A stretch of DNA of 64,000 nucleotides from Flavobacterium pisciphilum. Lineage in GTDB: Bacteria; Bacteroidota; Bacteroidia; Flavobacteriales; Flavobacteriaceae. The notes beneath the pieces were generated by a model. That model saw nothing but the letters and a program-made list of their open reading frames with translations. It was not told where the DNA came from and searched no databases. Location: positions 3,596,001 through 3,660,000 of the forward strand of contig NZ_JAJJMO010000001.1 in NCBI RefSeq assembly GCF_020905345.1. Reading direction: 5' to 3'. Position numbers and translations under genes: made by a program. Of this stretch, positions 55,327 to 63,483 are shown piece by piece (the first letter of the stretch is position 1; every line of letters begins with the position of its first letter).

Positions 55327-56070
55327 ATGAATATTAGACAATACTTAGACTCAACATATTTAAAAACGGCTGCTCAGGCAAATTTGACAGAAGCAGAAAA
55401 TACACAGATAGTTAAGGATACTATTGAAGAAGCTATAGCAGAGCAATTCAAATTGATAATGATTCGTCCAGACAAAGTAAGTTTAGCTAAGGAAATGATT
55501 TCGGAGGCTAAATCGAGTCTTTTAATAGGGACAGTAATTGATTTTCCAGAAGGAAAATCAAGTTTAGAAGCAAAGTTAGCGGAGGCAAATGTAGCGATAC
55601 AAGATGGAGCAAATGAATTGGATTTTGTATGCAACTACGAAGCTTTCAAAAATGGAGAAATTGATTTAGTGAAGAATGAAATTTTACAGTGTACACTATT
55701 AGGATTGACTAATAATAAAGTTGTAAAATGGATTATTGAAGTTGCTGCGCTTAATGATAAAGAAATTATACAATTGTCAGCATTGATAAAGAATATAATT
55801 ATTCAAAATTTTGAAGAGAATGAATACTCTTCAGTTTTTGTAAAATCATCGACAGGTTTTTATAAAACAGAAAATAACTTGCCAAATGGCGCTACAGTTC
55901 CGTCAATTATAAAGATGTTAGAAAATGCTTCACCATTACCTGTAAAAGCAGCAGGAGGCGTGAGAACATACGAAGAAGCTGTTGAAATGATCAATCTTGG
56001 AGTGAAGCGCATAGGAACATCAAATGCCAAAGCAATTGCAAACGGGGAAATTTCGCAAAACCAATACTAA
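55327..56070 (+). CDS. deoC: Deoxyribose-phosphate aldolase
   Basis: A 247-residue class I aldolase splitting 2-deoxyribose 5-phosphate into glyceraldehyde 3-phosphate and acetaldehyde. The Schiff-base lysine is in SVFVKSSTGFYKT; the second active-site lysine is in PLPVKAAGGVRTYEEA, and the catalytic aspartate is in ANELDFVCNYEA. I chose the ATG at 55327 (MNIRQYLDST); 55321 is equally close, and 55279 would start ahead of the likely promoter -7 element. It is followed 18 bases later by remB, with which it may be co-transcribed. Confidence 0.92.
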   Translation: MNIRQYLDSTYLKTAAQANLTEAENTQIVKDTIEEAIAEQFKLIMIRPDKVSLAKEMISEAKSSLLIGTVIDFPEGKSSLEAKLAEANVAIQDGANELDFVCNYEAFKNGEIDLVKNEILQCTLLGLTNNKVVKWIIEVAALNDKEIIQLSALIKNIIIQNFEENEYSSVFVKSSTGFYKTENNLPNGATVPSIIKMLENASPLPVKAAGGVRTYEEAVEMINLGVKRIGTSNAKAIANGEISQNQY

Positions 56071-56088
56071 ATTCACAACCAAAACCAT

Positions 56089-58212
56089 ATGAATAAAGGT
56101 TTCTTAACTTTTCTTATAACATTATACTCATTACTAGCTCTTTCACAGGAAACACATAATCTAACAGTTAATTCTGGTTTTACTTCAGAAGAGTTCCCGA
56201 TTTTTCCAACCTGTGAAAATTTAAAAGGCAAAACCTTGGAACGTTGTTTTTATGATAAGGTGCAGGATTTTGTATTTAATAATTTCCAAGTTCCATCAAC
56301 TTTAAAGCAGAATAGTTATAAAGGTGATGTAAGAGTGCTTTTTGAGGTTGATAAAACCGGTGAGTTTAAGGTTATATATGTTAATGCAAATAATGAGGAA
56401 TTAGTTCAGGAAACAAAACGTGTTTTTGCAGCATTTCCCAAAATTAAGCCATCGACTTATGATGGGAAGCCTACGTATTCAAAATATACAATCATAATTA
56501 ATATACCATTAAAAACAGCAGGGCAAATTTCAGAAGAAGCTATAGCTGCTGCTAAAATTATTAAACCAGCTACTAAGCCATTAACAGAATTGGATAGTAT
56601 TGTTTATAAAAAATATACAAATCCAGAATTTGAAAGCCATTTAAATGTTCCGTTTTCGCATAGTTATTATGCCCAGTTTGACGGTGCTATGAATAGAGTA
56701 GGAAGTAATAATCATACAGCTTCAAAGCCATATACCTACGCCGAAGTTTCAAAGTACTATAATCTTAAAGCGGTGAATGAATCGCTTAAAAAGAATGTTT
56801 CAAGTTGGTTAGGGCGCAAGCTTTGGAATGAAAGTTTAGTCGAAGTTGAAGGAGAAGGGTATTGGTTTACATTAAATGCTATCATGGATTTACAAGTAGG
56901 TAAGGACACAAAAAGTGATGTTTCTTATACTTACGTAAATACACGAGCACTTAATTTTAGAGGAGGGCTAGGTAAGCAACTTAATTTTACCACAACAGTT
57001 TTTGAAAGCCAAGGAAGATTTGCAGATTATTATAATAGTTATGCGCAGTCAATAAAGCCTTCAGGAGGTAACCCTGGGGTTGTTCCGGGGATCGGTATAG
57101 GTAAGGAGTTTAAAACAAATGGTTTTGATTTTCCTTCAGCTGAAGCAAATTTGACCTATACACCAAGTAAGATTTTTAATTTTCAATTGGGTTATGGCAG
57201 AAATTTTATAGGAGATGGATATCGTTCTTTATTGGAAAGTGATGGGGCGAGCCCTTATCCATATTTTAAAATGAATACTACCTTTTGGAAAATAAAATAC
57301 ACGAACACTTATATGTTTCTAAAAGATATTCGACCAGATGCAACAGTTGATAAAACGTATGCTAGTAAATTCATGGCGAACCATTATTTGAGTTTGAATG
57401 TTACAAATAGATTGAATTTAGGTTTCTTCGAATCAGTAATTTGGACCAATAATAATGATAGAGGATTTGATATGGCATTTGCTAATCCAATTATTTTCTA
57501 TAGATCCGTAGAGTTTGCTTCCTCATCTAGAAGTGGTAATGCTTTGTTAGGTTTAACGGCAAAATACAAATGGAATGACCAAATAAATTTATATGGACAA
57601 TTCCTTTTGGATGAATTTTCGGTTAGTGATATGAAAAGCGGAGAAAAAAGCTGGAAGAACAAATTTGGATATCAATTAGGAGCTAAATATTATAATGCTT
57701 TCCAAGTACCAAATTTATTGTTGCAGTTAGAGTACAATCATGTTCGTCCATATGTATATTCACATAGCGCAGTTATTACAAATTACGGGCATAATAATCA
57801 AAGCATAGGGCATCAATGGGGAGGTAATTTTAGTGAACTTATTGCAATTGCTCGATATCATAAAGGAAGGTATTTTGCAGATGCAAAAATTACAACAGGA
57901 ACAAGAGGTTTAGACTTTGACACAGCTGAAGATTCATTTAATTATGGCTCAAATATTTATAAAAGTTATGATGAAAAAAGACCCTATAATAAAGGGGTGA
58001 ATGTGGGTCAAGGAAATAAAACATCAGTTTTTATTGCAGACATACAGGCAGGATATTTGGTAAATCCAGCGACTAATTTAAAATTATTCGGAAGTTTGAT
58101 TTACAGAAGTTTTGATCCTACTAAAGATACTGTGACTACTTTTAAGCAAAGTACCACATGGTTTACTTTCGGATTAAGAGCAGATGTCTTTAATTGGTAT
58201 TTCGATTATTAG
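56089..58212 (+). CDS. remB: Gliding motility protein RemB
   Basis: A 707-residue envelope protein with signal peptide MNKGFLTFLITLYSLLALSQ. Residues about 45-145 form a TonB C-terminal-like domain (GDVRVLFEVDKTGEFKVIYV...FAAFPKIKPSTYDGKPTYSK). The remainder, from about 190, is rich in aromatic alternating strands, as in outer-membrane barrel proteins, and ends with FNWYFDY. I call it RemB from this architecture and from its place four genes after sprA, which matches the F. johnsoniae order as I recall it. RemB is linked to gliding in that species; its mechanism is not known. Confidence 0.8.
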   Translation: MNKGFLTFLITLYSLLALSQETHNLTVNSGFTSEEFPIFPTCENLKGKTLERCFYDKVQDFVFNNFQVPSTLKQNSYKGDVRVLFEVDKTGEFKVIYVNANNEELVQETKRVFAAFPKIKPSTYDGKPTYSKYTIIINIPLKTAGQISEEAIAAAKIIKPATKPLTELDSIVYKKYTNPEFESHLNVPFSHSYYAQFDGAMNRVGSNNHTASKPYTYAEVSKYYNLKAVNESLKKNVSSWLGRKLWNESLVEVEGEGYWFTLNAIMDLQVGKDTKSDVSYTYVNTRALNFRGGLGKQLNFTTTVFESQGRFADYYNSYAQSIKPSGGNPGVVPGIGIGKEFKTNGFDFPSAEANLTYTPSKIFNFQLGYGRNFIGDGYRSLLESDGASPYPYFKMNTTFWKIKYTNTYMFLKDIRPDATVDKTYASKFMANHYLSLNVTNRLNLGFFESVIWTNNNDRGFDMAFANPIIFYRSVEFASSSRSGNALLGLTAKYKWNDQINLYGQFLLDEFSVSDMKSGEKSWKNKFGYQLGAKYYNAFQVPNLLLQLEYNHVRPYVYSHSAVITNYGHNNQSIGHQWGGNFSELIAIARYHKGRYFADAKITTGTRGLDFDTAEDSFNYGSNIYKSYDEKRPYNKGVNVGQGNKTSVFIADIQAGYLVNPATNLKLFGSLIYRSFDPTKDTVTTFKQSTTWFTFGLRADVFNWYFDY

Positions 58213-58328
58213 AATATTTAGTAAGATTTTTTGCAGATGATTGGCTTTTATGGTAAAATTGAGGTGTATTTGATCGCTTCATTTGAAAAAATGTAATTTT
58301 ATCATCCTAAATTCTGCAATCTAATTTG

Positions 58329-58336
58329 TACATTTG
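58329..58336 (+). promoter_or_regulatory. -7 element of ctaB promoter
   Basis: TACATTTG matches TAnnTTTG, 33 bases upstream of the TTG start of ctaB. No TTG lies at a good distance upstream. Confidence 0.55.
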
Positions 58337-58369
58337 CACCAGTTTTGAAAAAACAAAAATAACAACGCA

Positions 58370-59272
58370 TTGGACGCAACACAAAATACACTTTCACTCA
58401 AATCTATTTTTAATGATTTCAAAGAAATCACAAAAGCAGGACTCGCTGTAAGTGTTTTGTTTTCTTCAATAGCAGGTTATTTACTTGGTTTTGATGACAA
58501 ACATCCTTTTCAATGGACAGTACTTCTAATTTTAGCAATTGGAGGATATTGTATGGTAGGGGCTTCAAATGCCTTTAATCAAGTTATCGAAAAAGATCTG
58601 GATGCCTTAATGGACAGAACAAAGAATCGACCAGTTCCTTCAGGAAGAATGTCTCCAAAAGTGGCTTTGTTTGTAGCGAGCTTACTTACAATTATTGGAT
58701 TAACTTTACTTTATACAATCAATCCAAAAACAGCAATGTTTGGGGCGATTTCCATATTTTTATATACCAGTGTTTATACCCCATTAAAGACAGTAACATC
58801 GTTATCAGTTTTTGTTGGAGCTTTTCCTGGTGCAATTCCATTTATGTTAGGATGGGTTGCAGCAACAGGAGATTTTGGTATAGAAGCAGGAACGCTTTTC
58901 TTAATTCAGTTTTTCTGGCAATTCCCTCATTTTTGGGCGATTGGCTGGTTTTTGTATGAAGATTATGAAAGAGCAGGATTTTTTATGCTCCCTACAGGAA
59001 AAAAAGATAAAGGAACTGCATTGCAGGTTATTTTGTATACGGTATGGCTTATAGTGGCATCATTATTACCAGCTTTAGGATATACAGGTAAATTGTTTAT
59101 TACGCCAATAGCGGCAATTTTAGTGTTCTTATTGGGTGTTTGGATGTTGGTTTATGCCGTTCGTTTGTATAAGCTGAGAACAGCCAAAGCAGCAAGAACA
59201 TTAATGTTGGTAAGTGTTTCTTATATTACCTTGTTGCAGTTGATTTATATATTAGATAAATTTTTAAGATAG
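58370..59272 (+). CDS. ctaB: Protohaem IX farnesyltransferase (haem O synthase)
   Basis: A 300-residue UbiA-family membrane enzyme that adds a farnesyl group to haem b to give haem O for oxidase assembly. It has about nine membrane helices. The allylic diphosphate motif is in NAFNQVIEKDLDALMDRTKN (about residues 66-85) with RPVPSGRM after it, and YTPLKTVTSLSVFVGAFPGA is also conserved. The start is a TTG at 58370; the frame has no ATG before the conserved N-terminal part. It is followed 2 bases later by a subunit III gene, so it belongs to the oxidase operon. Confidence 0.94.
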   Translation: MDATQNTLSLKSIFNDFKEITKAGLAVSVLFSSIAGYLLGFDDKHPFQWTVLLILAIGGYCMVGASNAFNQVIEKDLDALMDRTKNRPVPSGRMSPKVALFVASLLTIIGLTLLYTINPKTAMFGAISIFLYTSVYTPLKTVTSLSVFVGAFPGAIPFMLGWVAATGDFGIEAGTLFLIQFFWQFPHFWAIGWFLYEDYERAGFFMLPTGKKDKGTALQVILYTVWLIVASLLPALGYTGKLFITPIAAILVFLLGVWMLVYAVRLYKLRTAKAARTLMLVSVSYITLLQLIYILDKFLR

Positions 59273-59274
59273 TT

Positions 59275-59862
59275 ATGGAAATGACAATGACAGCAGATGA
59301 AAATAGAGCTAGGAGCGCTAAGTCATCTAAATTAATTTTATTGTTTGCAATGGTTAGTATGACCATGATGTTTGCAGGACTTACAAGTGCTTTTGTGGTT
59401 AGTAAGTCAAGAACCGATTGGTTGAAGGATTTTCAATTACCTCCAGCATTTTTTTATAGTACATTGGTTATTATAGGTTGCAGCGTTACTTTTCATTTAG
59501 CGAAAAAGGCAATGCAAAAAGATAATAGAACAGCTACAACTAACTTACTTTTGACTACATTAGCATTAGGAATTTTGTTTGTGATTTTACAGTTTGTTGG
59601 ATTTGGACAAATCGTAGCAAATGGGTATTATTTTACAGGAGCTGAGAGTACAATAACAACAACTTTCTTGTATGTTGTAACAGTTACACACTTATTTCAC
59701 TTAGCTGGAGGGATTATTTCTCTTTTAGTTATTATTTATAATCATTTTAAACAGAAATACAATTCGACTCAAACTCTTGGAATAGAACTAGGTGCAATGT
59801 ACTGGCACTTTCTTGATTTCTTGTGGGTCTATTTATTTTTATTTTTATATTTCTTTAAATAA
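59275..59862 (+). CDS. Haem-copper oxidase subunit III, first copy
   Basis: A 195-residue subunit III-family protein with five membrane helices. SKLILLFAMVSMTMMFAGLT opens helix 1. VTVTHLFHLAGGIISLLVII and LGAMYWHFLDFLWVYLFLFL are family segments near the C-terminus. It is close in length to the five-helix CyoC/CtaE type. A second, longer subunit III gene follows 42 bases later. The pair probably contributes to the same oxidase as coxB and coxA. Confidence 0.9.
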   Translation: MEMTMTADENRARSAKSSKLILLFAMVSMTMMFAGLTSAFVVSKSRTDWLKDFQLPPAFFYSTLVIIGCSVTFHLAKKAMQKDNRTATTNLLLTTLALGILFVILQFVGFGQIVANGYYFTGAESTITTTFLYVVTVTHLFHLAGGIISLLVIIYNHFKQKYNSTQTLGIELGAMYWHFLDFLWVYLFLFLYFFK

Positions 59863-59872
59863 GAAAAAAACG

Positions 59873-59880
59873 TAAATTTG
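59873..59880 (+). promoter_or_regulatory. -7 element upstream of second subunit III gene
   Basis: TAAATTTG in the 42-base gap matches TAnnTTTG, 24 bases before the next ATG. It may give an additional transcript for the downstream genes. Confidence 0.5.
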
Positions 59881-59904
59881 GGAACTTTTTAACGAATATC
59901 TTTT

Positions 59905-60885
59905 ATGGAAGCGACAGTTACTACTGCAAATAATGAAGAAAAAACTTGGGGAGGCGGCAATGAGCCATTAGGAGCAAGTTATGGTAAAATGATGATGTGG
60001 TATTTTATCGTATCGGATGCCTTAACGTTCTCTGGATTTCTAGCGGCTTACGGTTTTTCTAGATTTAAATTTATTGAAACTTGGCCATTGGCTGATGAAG
60101 TGTTTAATCACTTCCCTTTTATGCATGGTGTATCTGCACCAATGTACTATGTCGCATTAATGACATTTATTTTGATTTTCTCATCTGTAACAATGGTTTT
60201 GGCTGTTGATGCAGGACATCAAATGAAAAAAAACAAAGTTGCAGTATATATGTTTTTAACTATTATTGGAGGTTTGATTTTCGTTGGGTCACAAGCTTGG
60301 GAATGGAAAAACTTTATTAAAGGATCATACGGAGCTATTGAAACAAAAGGAGGAAGTTTACTTCAGTTTGTTGATAAAGATGGTCAACGTGTTGCTATTG
60401 CAGATTTTGCAGTAAAGTTACCAGAAGGAAGAGAGGTATTGACTAGAGATAAAGGTAAATGGTTTATGAGCGATGCTGAAACATTGCCAACATATTCAGT
60501 TGCTGAAGTACAAGCAGGTTTTAAAGCGCATCCAGAATTATTAGTAAGAACTGAAAAACTTACTGAGAAAAAACAAAAAACTATTCTTACTAGAGAAGAG
60601 TCAGAGTCAAGATTAGGTGACGCACATTATGTTGTAGAAGGTGCTAATTTAACTAGAAACGAATACGGAAATAAATTGTTTGCTGATTTCTTTTTCTTTA
60701 TTACAGGTTTTCACGGTTTCCACGTGATCTCAGGAATTATCATTAATATTATTATCTTTTTTAATGTATTGATAGGTACTTATGAAAAAAGAAAAAGCTA
60801 TGAAATGGTGGAGAAAGTTGGTTTATACTGGCACTTTGTCGATTTAGTTTGGGTATTTGTATTTACAGTTTTCTACTTAGTTTAA
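59905..60885 (+). CDS. Haem-copper oxidase subunit III, second copy with a large insert
   Basis: A 326-residue subunit III. The N-terminal part has MMMWYFIVSDALTFSGFLAA and later VFVGSQAWEWKNFI; the C-terminal part has DFFFFITGFHGFHVISGIII and GLYWHFVDLVWVFVFTVFYL, all typical of the family. Between residues about 135 and 250 lies a hydrophilic insert of roughly 110 residues (from IKGSYGAIETKGGSLLQFVD to GANLTRNEYGNKLF), absent from canonical subunit III, on the loop after the helix that ends in EWKNF. It could cover the oxidase or contact ActA-F. Followed 18 bases later by the subunit IV gene. Confidence 0.92.
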   Translation: MEATVTTANNEEKTWGGGNEPLGASYGKMMMWYFIVSDALTFSGFLAAYGFSRFKFIETWPLADEVFNHFPFMHGVSAPMYYVALMTFILIFSSVTMVLAVDAGHQMKKNKVAVYMFLTIIGGLIFVGSQAWEWKNFIKGSYGAIETKGGSLLQFVDKDGQRVAIADFAVKLPEGREVLTRDKGKWFMSDAETLPTYSVAEVQAGFKAHPELLVRTEKLTEKKQKTILTREESESRLGDAHYVVEGANLTRNEYGNKLFADFFFFITGFHGFHVISGIIINIIIFFNVLIGTYEKRKSYEMVEKVGLYWHFVDLVWVFVFTVFYLV

Positions 60886-60903
60886 TTTTAGATTTATATT
60901 ATT

Positions 60904-61254
60904 ATGTCACACGAATATGTATCACATACAAAAAGAATCTGGTTTGTTTTTGCACTTTTATCAGTTGTAACAACAGTGGAGGTTCTCCTTGGTATTTACA
61001 AACCAGGAGTATTAGAGTTTAATCATTTTATAGGTTTGAATTTATTGAATTGGATATTTTATATTCTAACAATATACAAAGCTTATTATATAGTTTGGGC
61101 ATTTATGCACATGGAAGGTGAAAAAAGTGGTCTTAGATGGTCGGTTGTTTCAACGGTTATTTTCCTAGTTTTGTATTTATTGTTTATACTTTTAACCGAA
61201 GGACATTATATTTTTGGGGTTTTTAAAGATTCTACCATTAAATGGAATTTTTAA
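60904..61254 (+). CDS. Cytochrome c oxidase subunit IV
   Basis: A 116-residue protein with three membrane helices (about 11-30, 41-68 and 81-100) of the prokaryotic subunit IV family. MSHEYVSHTKRIWFVFALLS and WAFMHMEGEKSGLRW are typical. It stabilises the oxidase core and has no cofactors. Last gene before the terminator at 61277. Confidence 0.88.
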   Translation: MSHEYVSHTKRIWFVFALLSVVTTVEVLLGIYKPGVLEFNHFIGLNLLNWIFYILTIYKAYYIVWAFMHMEGEKSGLRWSVVSTVIFLVLYLLFILLTEGHYIFGVFKDSTIKWNF

Positions 61255-61276
61255 CATGATATTAATTCAAAAAGAG

Positions 61277-61300
61277 GGTACGCATTGCGTACCTTTTTTT
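61277..61300 (+). terminator. Intrinsic terminator of ctaB-cox operon
   Basis: GGTACGC (61277-61283) pairs with GCGTACC around ATT, followed by seven T. A -7-like TATTTTTG directly overlaps its end (61300-61307) and may start the next unit. Confidence 0.8.
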
Positions 61301-61307
61301 ATTTTTG
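61300..61307 (+). promoter_or_regulatory. -7 element upstream of SCO1 gene cluster
   Basis: TATTTTTG matches TAnnTTTG, 24 bases before the ATG at 61332. No TTG is well spaced upstream, so the call is tentative. Confidence 0.4.
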
Positions 61308-61331
61308 TACTTTAATTTTTTCCCTTGTATA

Positions 61332-61973
61332 ATGAAAAAAAATATAGTTCTTTTTGTTCTCTTCGTTTTGCCTATAGTTGCTTATCTCTTTTTTGCATCT
61401 GGCGTGAATGGCTTTACTAAACTACCTGTTGTAACACCTAAAATTGCCAACTTAGGAGATTGGAAATCCTTAAGAGGTGAAAAAGTTGGTTTGGATAATA
61501 AAATAACAATACTAGGTTTTTCAGGATCAGAAATTTTAAAAAATCGTGGTAATTATTTTAATCTAAACGAAAAAGTTTATCAACGTTATCATGGTTTCCA
61601 AGATTTACAGTTTGTCGTAATTTGTCCCTTAGGAACAGAAGAAGATACACGTAAAGTTGTAGACGCTTTAGCAGCATTTACTGATGTATCACAATGGCAT
61701 TTTGTTTTTGCTTCTCCAGCCGAAATTAGTGCCTACTATGATCAATTGCATTTAGTTGGAAAACTGGATCAGTATCTAGGAACGCCTAATGTCTTTATTG
61801 TTGACAAAGAACGAAATTTAAGAGGGCGAAAAGATAAAGAAAATTACAAGGAAGGGTATAATACATTCCATCCTTCAGAATTAAGCAATGAAATGCTAGA
61901 TGATTTTAAGATTATTCTTTATGAATATCGTGCTGCTCTTAAGAAAAATCATAACGCAACAAAACAACTTTAA
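61332..61973 (+). CDS. Membrane-anchored thioredoxin-fold protein without a CxxC motif
   Basis: A 213-residue protein from the ATG at 61332 (MKKNIVLFVLFVLPIVAYLF); the in-frame ATG at 61305 would begin in the likely promoter region. One N-terminal helix anchors it, and the rest faces the periplasm. ITILGFSGSEILKNRGNYFN, LQFVVICPLGTEEDTRKVVD and GTPNVFIVDKERNLRGR follow the strand and helix order of a thioredoxin or SCO fold, but no CxxC or CxxxC is present where SCO1 has it. It lies 12 bases before a true SCO1 gene and may be a redox-inactive partner in copper delivery; that is inference. Confidence 0.7.
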   Translation: MKKNIVLFVLFVLPIVAYLFFASGVNGFTKLPVVTPKIANLGDWKSLRGEKVGLDNKITILGFSGSEILKNRGNYFNLNEKVYQRYHGFQDLQFVVICPLGTEEDTRKVVDALAAFTDVSQWHFVFASPAEISAYYDQLHLVGKLDQYLGTPNVFIVDKERNLRGRKDKENYKEGYNTFHPSELSNEMLDDFKIILYEYRAALKKNHNATKQL

Positions 61974-61985
61974 AATTATATTATC

Positions 61986-62675
61986 ATGTTTAAAAACAAA
62001 TCATACATCGGTATTTCATTTATAGTATTGATTTTTGGTATTTATGCTGTTCCTAAAATTATAGATAGAGTAAAAAATGATACTGTCGTAAAAGGAAGCC
62101 GTTTAGATAGTGTTAGTGGGAAAAATGTTAAGGATGACGGGAAATTAGTAAAAATTGGTCCAGCTCCTAAATTTGAATTAACAAATCAGGATAACGTCAA
62201 AATAACTAATGAAACTTATAAAGGCAAAGTTTATGTTTTAGAGTTTTTCTTTACAACATGTCCATCAATTTGTCCAAAGATGAATTTGAGTATGTTAGAA
62301 ATAGAGAAAAAGTTTTTTGGAAATCCAAACTTTGGAATCGTTTCAATAACAATTGACCCAGCTCATGATACAGCACAAGTTTTAAAAGACCACGCGAAAA
62401 TACTAGGAGTTAAGTCATCTAATTGGAATTTCTTAACAGGAGATAAAAATGTTATTTTAGATTTATCTAATAAAGGATTTAATTTATATGCAGGAGCAAA
62501 TAGTAAAGTAAGCGGAGGTTTTGAGCATTCAGGCTTATTTGCTTTAATAGATAAAAATGGAGATATCCGTTGTCGCAAAGATGATTTTGGAAACCCAATA
62601 CTTTATTACGATGGATTGGATAAAAAAGGAGTTAGAGACATACAACAAGATATAAATATATTATTAGAAGAATAA
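61986..62675 (+). CDS. SCO1/SenC copper chaperone for cytochrome oxidase
   Basis: A 229-residue protein with an N-terminal membrane anchor (about residues 5-24) and a periplasmic thioredoxin-like domain. The copper-binding CxxxC lies in FFFTTCPSICPKMNLSM (about residues 92-98), and the ligand histidine lies in SGGFEHSGLFALIDKNGDIR (about residue 180). SCO proteins mature the CuA site of subunit II, here coxB at 20592. The DUF420 gene begins 1 base later. Confidence 0.93.
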   Translation: MFKNKSYIGISFIVLIFGIYAVPKIIDRVKNDTVVKGSRLDSVSGKNVKDDGKLVKIGPAPKFELTNQDNVKITNETYKGKVYVLEFFFTTCPSICPKMNLSMLEIEKKFFGNPNFGIVSITIDPAHDTAQVLKDHAKILGVKSSNWNFLTGDKNVILDLSNKGFNLYAGANSKVSGGFEHSGLFALIDKNGDIRCRKDDFGNPILYYDGLDKKGVRDIQQDINILLEE

Positions 62676-62676
62676 A

Positions 62677-63216
62677 ATGGAGGATAATTCATTAGAAAAA
62701 AAATACAACAAGTACATCGTGCTTGTTTCAATTGTAATTCCTGTTGTAGTAGCTATCTTGTTTGGAGTAAAACTTAAAGATTTTGGGTATAATGTAGAGC
62801 CACTTACTTTTTTGCCACCTATTTATGCTACAATAAACGGTATTACAGCCTTGGTTTTAATTATTGCAGTAATGGCTATTAAAAAAGGAAATCGAAAGCT
62901 ACATGAGCGTTTGATGACTACAGCAATTGCTCTTTCATTGGCTTTCCTAGTGATGTACATCGCATATCATATGACATCAGATTCTACTAAATTTGGTGGA
63001 GAAGGAGTGATTAGATATGTGTATTTCTTTATTTTAATTTCTCACATTTTATTGTCAATTGCAATCGTTCCATTGGTTTTGATAACATATGTTCGTGCAA
63101 TTGGAAAGAACTTCAATAGTCATAAAAAAATTGCAAGAATTACATTTCCACTTTGGTTATACGTTGCTATTACCGGAGTGATTGTTTATTTAATGATTTC
63201 CCCTTATTATGTTTAA
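62677..63216 (+). CDS. DUF420 family membrane protein (oxidase assembly)
   Basis: A 179-residue membrane protein with five helices. LTFLPPIYATINGITALVLI, RKLHERLMTTAIALSLAFLV and SHILLSIAIVPLVLITYVRA, with HKKIARITFPLWLYVAITGV, are DUF420 signatures including conserved histidines. In Firmicutes the DUF420 protein CtaM is needed for a haem-a oxidase, and the position here after SCO1 supports the same kind of role. It overlaps the next gene by 8 bases. Confidence 0.88.
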   Translation: MEDNSLEKKYNKYIVLVSIVIPVVVAILFGVKLKDFGYNVEPLTFLPPIYATINGITALVLIIAVMAIKKGNRKLHERLMTTAIALSLAFLVMYIAYHMTSDSTKFGGEGVIRYVYFFILISHILLSIAIVPLVLITYVRAIGKNFNSHKKIARITFPLWLYVAITGVIVYLMISPYYV

Positions 63217-63475
63217 TATAAATACAAACAACAAGAAACATAATGTTTCTAGACTAGCAAAGATTAGTTTCTTGTTGGTTATTTTTTTCTTTAGTTTATC
63301 TACCAATGCGCAATGCGCAATGTGCCGTGCAGCTCTTGGTGGTGATGAAAATACAAAACAAGCCGAAGCAGTAAATGATGGAATTGTCTATCTAATGGTA
63401 GTGCCGTATTTACTTGTTTTAGTAATTGGTTACTTGATTTATAGAATGTACCAATCTAAAAAGAAAAACGCGTAA
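63209..63475 (+). CDS. Small CxMC membrane protein in the oxidase assembly cluster
   Basis: An 88-residue protein. It has an N-terminal signal-like helix (residues 18-34) followed by QCAMCRAALGGDENTKQAEA, then a second helix (about 56-78) and a short basic tail. Processing after NAQ would leave CAMC close to the new N-terminus on the periplasmic side. The start overlaps the DUF420 gene by 8 bases, indicating coupled translation. I know of similar small proteins beside oxidase assembly genes in Bacteroidota but no assigned function. The CxxC could bind copper or act in redox; this is inferred. Confidence 0.75.
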   Translation: MFNINTNNKKHNVSRLAKISFLLVIFFFSLSTNAQCAMCRAALGGDENTKQAEAVNDGIVYLMVVPYLLVLVIGYLIYRMYQSKKKNA

Positions 63476-63483
63476 GCTAGATT

